A DNA stretch of 64,000 nt. Source: Phyto melanocephala (lineage: Eukaryota; Arthropoda; Insecta; Diptera; Rhinophoridae). The translations under genes were made by a program, and so were the position numbers. Positions within the stretch are counted from its first letter, which is position 1. The number at the start of each line of letters is the position of its first letter. Shown piece after piece: positions 56,761-64,000 of the stretch. The stretch covers positions 92,167,015-92,231,014 of the forward strand of contig OW799237.1 of the NCBI GenBank assembly GCA_941918925.1, in the 5' to 3' direction. The notes beneath the pieces are model-generated. The model searched no databases. It saw only the letters and a program-made list of their open reading frames with translations, and had not been told where the DNA came from.

Positions 56761-57229
56761 TATTATAGCCTTAAGGAAGGAGAAGTCTGTGTGTTTATTA
56801 TTTTAAGTAAAAATATATATGAGAGTTTGTCGAGAGTATGTTTAACAAATTATCAAAAGGTACACCAGAAAGATTGTTTTAAAACAAATGAAATATGATC
56901 ACATCTTTTCATACAATAGACATACATATGTGACAATATGGTCGAGTAAAACATATAATTTTCTTTTGTTAATTGAATCGAAGTTTTAATAATTTGAAAA
57001 GAAATATGTCTTGAAAAGTAGATCTCTTATTTAAAGAGGAGTGAAATACTGTGTAGGCTACAGTGCACGTGACTAATTGTAAGTTTGGCCAAGATATAAG
57101 TTAACATGATTATTTTTTGTCAGGTTGTTATTGAAAACAATTCCTTATGGTATTGACAATCTAAATTTCCTCACCATTTATTACAAGATCTTTTGGAAAT
57201 ATTAGGAACAACGCTGTTTCTATGAACTA

Positions 57230-57490
57230 CTATGCACTTAGATTTTTTTTCGGATTTAAACAGAGCCCATTTGCAGTTGCCCTTAGGTAAATCTTGTTTA
57301 ATTCACAATTTAAAGTGGCTATGCTTGAGGTAATAGTTCTAGCTGAGTCAACTAAACAAAGCTGCTTATCATCAGCGTACAGCTGGATTTTGCAACCGTT
57401 AAGTTATTCAGGCGAATCATTCACATAAATGGATAACAAAAGTGGCCGTAAAAGAGAGCCTTGAGGCACAACTCCTACTAAGGGTATGCA
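57230..57490 (-). pseudogene. Non-LTR reverse transcriptase fragment
   Basis: Minus strand reads PLVGVVPQGSLLRPLLLSIY, VNDSPE(stop)LNGCKIQLYADD, KQLCLVDSARTITSSIATLN, CELNKIYLRATANGLCLNP. VPQGS..GP and YADD are the reverse transcriptase motifs B and C. One in-frame stop and lack of any flanking domain show a dead fragment, of a different family from the Jockey-type copy (YADD instead of FADD). Confidence 0.85.
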
Positions 57491-57842
57491 TTTTACTATT
57501 CATTTTACCATTGCCCACAACCTGTTAGGTAAGAAAAAATAAATTTGATTGAAGTAACTCCAAGTCTAGAGAAATATTTCAGTTTTGCCAGGTTGACTTA
57601 GGGTTTTGTGCCTTTTTTACATCTCTTTGGTATTAATTTAATAATTAGAAAAAATATATTGAGAAGTTTTCAAAAACTGAACAACTAATTCCTCTAATAA
57701 ATAGTTCAGAACTGTAACACCTTAACATTTACTTTGTAGATTATTACTTTGTCACTTTATTAAAATTATTTATTTATTATTTACATTTCTTTTAACAAAT
57801 TATATATTTTTTTAAAAATTTTAAAAATTAATAAGGATTTCT

Positions 57843-58183
57843 TTAGTTTTCTACTTTGGGATGATAACCGTGCTCGTCAGCGGTGTAAGTAACTTTTATG
57901 TGTTTGCCATCCTTGGAAACGTATTCGTATTCACCAGATACAATCCAGCTGTCCTTGTCCTGCAAATGACCTTGTTGTATGGCTCTAATAGAGTTGTCCA
58001 ATTCCAAAGCATAGTGGAAGCTGTCAACATTAACTTCGGATTCGTGCTTAATAATGTTGGCATCTTCATTGGCACAGGCAACAGCCAAAAGACAGGCAAG
58101 GACAATCTGAAACAAATTGTTTGAAATTAATTTCCTTCAACTATCCATCACTCCGCTCACTATTCACTTACCACGAATTTCAT
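57843..58183 (-). CDS. RR-1 cuticular protein, short, 91 aa, two exons
   Basis: Minus-strand exons 58183-58172 (MKFV, donor GTG|GTAAGT) and 58106-57843 (acceptor TTTCAG). Signal peptide [16 protein letters not shown], mature start [15 protein letters not shown]. Domain: [50 protein letters not shown], stop. The D-G, Y-x-ADEHGY core of RR-1 is there, but the protein ends right after it, without the PPPIP..AIEYI tail of the 47159 gene, to which it is clearly paralogous. The family includes other such short members, so this need not be a truncation. It has its own TATA/TCAGT promoter. Confidence 0.95.
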
Positions 58184-58217
58184 TTTGCTGGAATGTTGCT
58201 TTTGATTAACCAAAATT

Positions 58218-58255
58218 AACTGATGATTTGGCTTTAGTTTGTTCGAGTATTTATA
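58218..58255 (-). promoter_or_regulatory. TATA box and initiator of the 57843-58183 gene
   Basis: TATAAATA (58255-58248) and TCAGTT (A at 58221) on the minus strand, 34 bp apart from the first T, then 38 bp to the ATG. This matches the arthropod TCAGT initiator with a TATA box. Confidence 0.8.
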
Positions 58256-59634
58256 AGTGAAATTGATCTACTAATAATGAATAGTGTGGTGGCTGTGGTT
58301 TGTTTTAAGTTTATGTCCAGGTACGAGTGTTTTTAAGCCAGTTTGGCAGGAATTGTTTTTTGTATGCAAATTATTGCACTTTAGCAAATCGGTACATTGT
58401 TGTCGTTGTCGAAAATACAACAATATGTGCTGATTTATTGTTATTATTATCTTATACTAATAGTTAGCATGCTGGCATTTGCCAACTCGTTCTAGTTAAT
58501 AATCTGCTTTGATTTAGTCAGCACGTTTTATTGCATTTATTATGTCGTTTTCAAATTGGCTGGGTGACTCAGGGTGATTATCTATTTTGTCAAAACTAAA
58601 CCTAAACTTTTAACAAACTTTCAATCTTATATCTATTTACTAGGAAGAAAGCAATTTTATATAAGACTAGCCTGTGCCCACGACTTCGTCTACTTAGTTA
58701 TTAGGACTAAAGGTCGACTTTTTATATAATTATTCATTTTGTGAGGAAAAATTCATTTAAATTCGTTGAGTTTTTTGGCTGAATGAGTAAAAATATTGCA
58801 ACATTTAGAGCCATTATTAGAACTTGCCGATAAAGTTAATGTTAATAAAAGGTAACGTTTGTTAACGTGAGCAATAAACTGACCATTAAGTATTTTTCGT
58901 TTATACAACCTCCTAGTAAAATAAATTGTGTTTTTTTTTCAATATGTCAGCAGCAAAGCAAATACCTACTACTTTTAACAAATTAATTAGTCTATGGTCA
59001 CACACAACGATTATAGTTGGGCAATTCTTGAGTTTATTGATGTTTTTACCGTTTAAGGTGAGGAGAAAAAGAAGGGACAAATAATCGCCGGCACTCGGCT
59101 ATTTGAAGCAATATTTGTTTTGTTAAATATATGATTTTTTTTTAATTCGGTGTTTCGCTTCTTGGTGTGTAAGTAATTTAAAATTTTAATTAAAAACGTC
59201 ACAAATTAAACTTTCAAAATATTTAAAAATAAAAAAAACACAAAAACATATTTTAGTGAAAACATTTCAATTGAAAGCGTTAATTAAAATCAATTATATT
59301 ATTTTATGTATGTTTTTGTTTTAATTATTTCTAGCACAAATGTCTAATTATAAGAAAATAATTGCTAAACAAAACGGAAAAATCGCCAAAGAAATTGTCG
59401 TGTGTAAACATAAAAGCAAGTTCAAAAGAACATATGGAAAAGTTGGCCAATTAAAATCGTCGTGTGTGACCTTAGACTTAGTTCTTCAAAAACAAAGTGG
59501 CAACGACAAACGAATAGTAAACATTGTCTTTATACAGTAGAAAATATGGTAACTTTTAATTTATAAAACCCACTTTAAAATTTAAAGGTAGAGTGATCTT
59601 CCCTTTGACATATCGGACACTTTATGCTCGGCGC
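58256..59634. other. Intergenic; short RTE-like fragment only
   Basis: ACTAGCCTGTGCCCACGACTTCGTCTAC at 58667-58694 is the opening phrase common to RTE-type repeat copies in arthropods. The 66-codon Lys-rich frame at 59340-59540 is unrecognised. Confidence 0.45.
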
Positions 59635-60336
59635 ACAATTGGGACGAACGACGAGTTTCGCCCAACACGACGGTGAAAATTCGCTGTGTTAATTCGTCGT
59701 GTGAAGCAAAATAACGACGAAAAAGTAACATCTTTTATAGTTGATAAAATTGTTTACTGTTTGTGCAAAGGGAGAACAAAAATAATCGAAGAATTTAAAT
59801 TTTTGTGAAACTCAACAAAATAATTTATATAATTTCTGTCATAGTAAAAACTCTTTTAAGTATAAGTTAACTTTTGCAAAGAATGTCGTGGGTACGTGCA
59901 GTAAACAATAATAAAAATGTTGTTTTTGTATAACAGCTAATAGTGTGACCATATGAAAAAAAGGTCACTTAATAAACTTAAACATTTGCAAAAACACAAA
60001 TAACAACAAATTTTTGTAGTTAACTTTCTTACATTCATTTTAAATGTTTTAAAATAAAAAATAAAACAATTGTTGAAGTAAAAACTAACTTTATTTTCTT
60101 AAAAAGTTGAGAAGTAAGCCCAAATTTAATTAAAAAAACGGTCACCTTGTACCAATTTGTTCGTCGTTCGACGGCGTAAAAAATAGAAATAAATCTATAG
60201 CAGAGTTCGCCGCGTATAGCAAACTTCGACTGATGCCACAATTGTATACATTCTCATATACACAAATGTGCTTTATTTTTGATGACGAATATTTGCGACG
60301 AAAAATTCGTCGTTCGTCCCAATTGTGCGCCTAGCA
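59635..60336. mobile_element. Harbinger-type non-autonomous element, TTA duplication
   Basis: Left TGCTCGGCGCACAATTGGGA and right, in reverse complement, TGCTAGGCGCACAATTGGGA, both followed by CGAACGACGA. TTA flanks both ends. Subterminal CGTCG/CGACGA motifs are repeated many times. No transposase. 702 bp. Confidence 0.92.
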
Positions 60337-60619
60337 TTAAGGTTAAAGTGAAGTTGTAATAACGAAAAGCTAGTTATCTGTCCAAAAACTTACTAACTTT
60401 AGTTATCGGTAAGTTATAATAATGGCCCTTAAACATTCAAACTTTTGTATTTATTATATTAGTCGGATAGCAGAGAAAATGAAAATATTTAAGCCATAAT
60501 ACATCTATAGATACGACGTTGGATGATTTAATTTTTGTTGAATAGTACGTATAAATTTTAGACTTAAACAACCGACTTACTAAATAAAAAAAATAAATTT
60601 ATTGTATATTTCCGCAAAT

Positions 60620-61020
60620 TTTATTATTTTGATGAAGGGTAGCCTATGTGTTAATCTAGTTTGCTGCCTATTTGTGTGTCAAATTTAATTTAGTTCCGTT
60701 CAGCCGTTCCTGAGTGACTGAGTAGGTTACGTAAGGTTGAAAAGGAGGGGCACTAAAAGCCCAAACTCACGACAGGTATACACTAATGCCCAATTGGCAT
60801 GTTGTGCGCTCCATATGAATAGACTAGTTAGAATAGAAAGAGCATAGAAGAGAAAAAGAAGCAGACTAGCCCAGAGATTCTGGCGGGAATCGAACCCACA
60901 ACCCCCAAACTAGCAGACCAACACACTACTGACTAGTCCACTGGGGCACCCTGCGTGATTGAGTAACAAACACTTTAACAAACAAGCACTCACATTTATT
61001 ATAAAAGGTTTTCCTATAAG
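60620..61020 (+). repeat. RTE-type repeat tail interrupted by a SINE
   Basis: GATGAAGGGTAGCCTATGTG, then TTAGTTCCGTTCAGCCGTTC, CTGAGTGACTGAGTA, interrupted by a SINE at 60725, then ACAAACACTTTAACAAACAA. Removing the SINE and one duplication restores an uninterrupted tail. Confidence 0.6.
60725..60950 (-). mobile_element. tRNA-derived SINE, complete copy, 226 bp
   Basis: Minus strand: GGTGCCCCAGTGGACTAGTC at the start (A box TGCCCCAGTGG), GTGGGTTCGATTCCCGCC (B box GGTTCGATTCC), then a tRNA-unrelated body including TGGAGCGCACAACATGCCAA, CCTGTCGTGAGTTTGGGCTT, and an end CCTTTTCAACCTTACGTAACC. It is flanked by CTGAGTGACTGAGTA (60710-60724) and CTGCGTGATTGAGTA (60951-60965), 13 of 15 identical, a target-site duplication. 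SINEs of this type are transcribed by pol III and moved by a LINE partner; the partner here is unknown. Confidence 0.9.
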
Positions 61021-61129
61021 AGTAATATGATTTCTTTAAAACAAAAACACTCACTTATTGTTAAGGAAACTCAAAAGTTTTTTATTTACTGTGAAGAACA
61101 ATCGATACAATTTAGTTCTAAATAAAATG

Positions 61130-61820
61130 TCACTCAAATGGCCTCCACGAATTCTTCTGCAGTAACGAATTCGATAAACCCGATTTTCGAGCACTTTTTT
61201 GTATGTCATGACTGACACGTTCAATATTGACTTATAAAGCTTGAAGAGAGTCTGGTTTATTTTGAAAGATCAATGACTTCAAATAACCCTACAAGAATAG
61301 ACTATTTCTATGGTGTTAGATCACAACTTCTTGGAGGCCATTCAATATCACAGTTTCTTGAAATAATAGAATTTCCAAACTTTTCTCGCAATTATTCGAT
61401 TGTTGCATTTGCTGTGTGACACGTAGTCCCGTATTGTTGGAACAAAACGTCGGCAAGATCAACTTCTTCCAATTTCGGCCATAAAAAGTTGTTTATTTAT
61501 CGATGACCAACTGTTTGAGACAGTCCCAATTGTTGAGAACATCTGGGAATTGACAAATTGTGACCTTAGGCAGCGCTTGCCTGAACGCCAGTAATATTTG
61601 CATTACTTCAAGCGATTTTTTGTCTTATTGGCACTTGAACATTATGTTAAGAAAATGTAAGCTCAACATTTTCAGCAATTCGACGAATAGCGAGCACACT
61701 CGGATGATTATTACGACCATAAAATGGCAAAAGCTCACAAAAAGTTGCAATTGGAGAACGATTATTTTGATAACAAAACTGAATAATTTAGAAACGTTGT
61801 TCTTGCGTACATCTCTCCAT
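61130..61820 (-). pseudogene. Mariner-like transposase relic
   Basis: Minus strand: MERCTQEQRF(stop) at 61820, then LLPFYGRNNHPSVLAIRRIA, later VLFQQYGTTCHTANATIE (catalytic Asp replaced by Tyr: QQDG became QQYG), EWPPRSCDLTP and NIERVSHDIQK..NSWRPFE. A deletion removes the middle; several stops are present. TIRs were not found. Confidence 0.78.
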
Positions 61821-62028
61821 GATGAAATTGTAAGCACTACTAAATAATATGGAAAACAAATGACAGATCATGACATATTACAAATCGCCGAAACTTCACT
61901 TTAAAATCATATCATCAATATTGGAAAAATTTAGCAATTTTCTAAGATTTTTTATTTTCATGGAATTTGTTAAAATTTATTGAAAGTTTCTGTAAACTTT
62001 AAATTTCTCTATAATTATTTTCAAGGTA

Positions 62029-62116
62029 GGTTGAAAGGTTAGGTTGAGAAAGATTGGCATTAAAAGCCCAAACCCATGACAGGTATATAGGTCTGCCCAA
62101 TTGGCATGTTGTGCGC
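62029..62116 (-). mobile_element. tRNA-derived SINE, 5'-truncated copy
   Basis: Minus strand begins GCGCACAACATGCCAATTGG and ends AACCTAACCTTTCAACC, matching the body and tail of the copy at 60725-60950. A perfect 14-bp duplication TTATTTTCAAGGTA flanks it (62015-62028, 62117-62130). The tRNA head is missing. Confidence 0.92.
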
Positions 62117-62130
62117 TTATTTTCAAGGTA

Positions 62131-63171
62131 AATATTTGGCTAAAAATGTATACTTTCTTAAATCAGACGCAAAAAATACAATGGAGTGTGGATTTTAAAG
62201 GCGGCTTTGGCCTTCTGCATCCCCCTTTCCTTTCCTACCTACCCAAAACGGACACTTTAAGTCCCTGCTATAAATTTCTTACCCAGTTAGCTTTTAATTA
62301 TCATTTTAGACATTTTATTTGACATTCAAGTTTGTTGAAAACACTGTGCAATAGCAATAAGAAACTGGCTTGTTTAGAGATTATACAAAATTTAATGTTA
62401 ATTAAACAGTAATAAAATAAATAAAATATAAACAAACAAGCAAATAAAAAAATGCAGAAAGTAATAATTTGCGAAATTTGAAATTTATTAAATATTTATG
62501 ACATTTAGAGAACATACTTTTGCATACTTTTTTTATTTATTGAAGAAAAACACTAACAAGTAGGGAGTTTAAAGTCATTAAAATCTAATTGTGTTTTCCA
62601 CAGTAAGATCACAATCATGTATAAAACAGACATATTTAGTTTAGGGAGTGGCTGAGAAAAAACTTATAGTCTTTATTCCAGCCAAAACTTTGGCACTTGG
62701 TACAACAAATTAATATTTTTCTAATGACCTTGGATTTTGATAGTATGTTGTATATTGCCTTTTAAAATCTTTTTTTTCAAGCGTTAGTTCGGTCAAAAAG
62801 GACAGCAAACACAAAAAAAAGTTAAAAAATACTTTTTACAAAAATCCAATAAGAACTTTCAGGGAAAATGGAAAAAGTGCTGAAGGTTCACCGGTACATA
62901 TTTAGTTTCAAAAAATATTGAACACTTGAAGGAAGACTAGAATATTTAAAGATAAGCTGGCTCAGGAAGAAAAAAAGGTCGTAACAGATATTGGCAAAGC
63001 AAAGAAAGTCGAACAATTCTTAACCTAAAAGCACCCGGAATTTTAAATACTCTGATTCTTTTGTTCCCAGAGCCTAAGCTGATACTAGGCTGAAGTCGTA
63101 TAAATTTCAGAAAGTACTAGATCGAAATTCGGTGAAAAAAATTATTAGCATTAGCGAAAAAAGTCACACTA
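62131..63171. other. Intergenic, nothing recognised
   Basis: AT-rich; the open frame starting at 62101 includes SINE sequence. No gene recognised. Confidence 0.45.
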
Positions 63172-63970
63172 AAAAAGTAAGAGTGCTATATTCGGCCGTG
63201 CCGAATCTTCACAACGTGTAGTTATGCAACAACAATTGTTTGTATCACCATTCATCTCATTAATATGAAATACATACATACACATAAGAAACATACATAT
63301 ATATAAACATCCCATTGTAAAATTATAAATTTACTTATGTATGTTTAAAAAAAAAAAATAAAAAAAAATTAAAAAAAAAATATTTAACAAAAAAATTTAA
63401 AAAAAAAATAAAAAAATATTTAACAAAAAAATTAAAAAAAAGAAAAAACCAATATAAATATAAATAATAAATATAAAATAATATATAAAAAAAAATTAAA
63501 AAAAAACATAAAAATATATAAAAAAAAAAAATTATTAAATAATAAAAATAGAAATAATATATAAAAAAAAAAATAAAAAAAATTTTTTTTGGCGCAGCTA
63601 GGATTCAATACCACGTTTACTCTAAGCAGTATACCACGTTTGTATGTATTTATGCATGTTGTTGTATGTTGTTGTTTTGAAAAAAAAACGAGGTGGTCGT
63701 GGTTTTTTGCTCATATCTCAGTTGTTTTTGATTTTCAATACCAATCTACTCCCGAATATTTCTGATTAATACCTCACCCGGGTCCAATCGATGTCGGGGG
63801 GCTTCATAAGGTTGATTTCAACATACTAACGGTCAGACTGACAGAGCTTAATCGACTCCCCTATTCATAAGCTTTCAGAAAATATATACGAGGTCGGAAA
63901 TGAAAATTGAAGAAATTTCACACGATATGACAAACCTATATATACCGTTTTTCACTGTGTGAAGGGTATA
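63172..63970 (-). mobile_element. Mini-me-like element, copy H (subfamily 1)
   Basis: Minus orientation: starts AAGTAAGAGTGCTATATTCG, A/T block 63347-63590, GGCGCAGCTAGGATTCAATA motif, a shortened GGTCAGACTGACAG microsatellite, end CACTGTGTGAAGGGTAT. The microsatellite is only two to three units, against ten or more in copies B and F. Confidence 0.88.
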
Positions 63971-64000
63971 AAAAAATACACCTGATGTATTGTGGATGAT

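Noticed and set aside
60850..60955. Possible functional tRNA gene
   Set aside because: A and B boxes are present, but no proper acceptor stem closes, and the sequence continues into a SINE body flanked by a target duplication.

Overview
The window is AT-rich nuclear DNA from an insect, most likely a calyptrate fly (blowfly or house-fly type). The evidence is five Rebers-Riddiford (RR-1) cuticular protein genes with the usual insect layout (tiny first exon coding MKF-like residues, then the mature protein), short GT-AG introns, TATA/TCAGT core promoters, and dipteran-type mobile elements. The species is inference. Most of the 64 kb is mobile-element debris between small, widely spaced structural genes.

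Cuticle genes: gene 1 (+, from 30; 3' exons uncertain), gene 2 (-, 8585-9640, complete, 288 aa, 3 exons), gene 3 (-, 21608-25452, first exon not found, 3.4-kb intron), gene 4 (+, 47159-47603, complete, 118 aa), gene 5 (-, 57843-58183, complete, 91 aa). All encode secreted proteins and, except gene 1 whose RR domain looks degenerate, a chitin-binding RR-1 domain. They probably form one tandem cluster resembling the Drosophila 49A Cpr cluster (family-level inference) that transposons have spread out. Their products would be laid into the chitin matrix of the cuticle.

Mobile DNA: a full-length Jockey-type non-LTR element with both ORFs open, poly(A) and a perfect target-site duplication (15673-20143); relics of other non-LTR elements (3.8, 11.9, 25.8, 57.2 kb); a PIF/Harbinger (HARBI1-like) relic (6.7-8.0 kb); eight Tc1/mariner-superfamily copies, several with clear terminal inverted repeats (TIRs) and internal deletions; a tRNA-derived SINE with three copies; hAT-like and other non-autonomous TIR elements, including a three-level nest at 14.2-15.1 kb; and eight copies of a 0.4-0.85 kb element with GTCC/GTCT microsatellite and oligo-A/T cores that resembles dipteran mini-me elements.

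A decayed coding relic at 32.8-33.7 kb belongs to a family I recognise from insect genomes but cannot name. I see no CRISPR, operon, bacterial or viral gene. The rest is AT-rich intergenic sequence with no recognisable gene; many of the short open frames there are chance or repeat-derived. Nothing here looks like a wholly new system. The most notable items are the coding-competent retroelement, the SINE family, the nested transposons and the degenerate cuticle gene.
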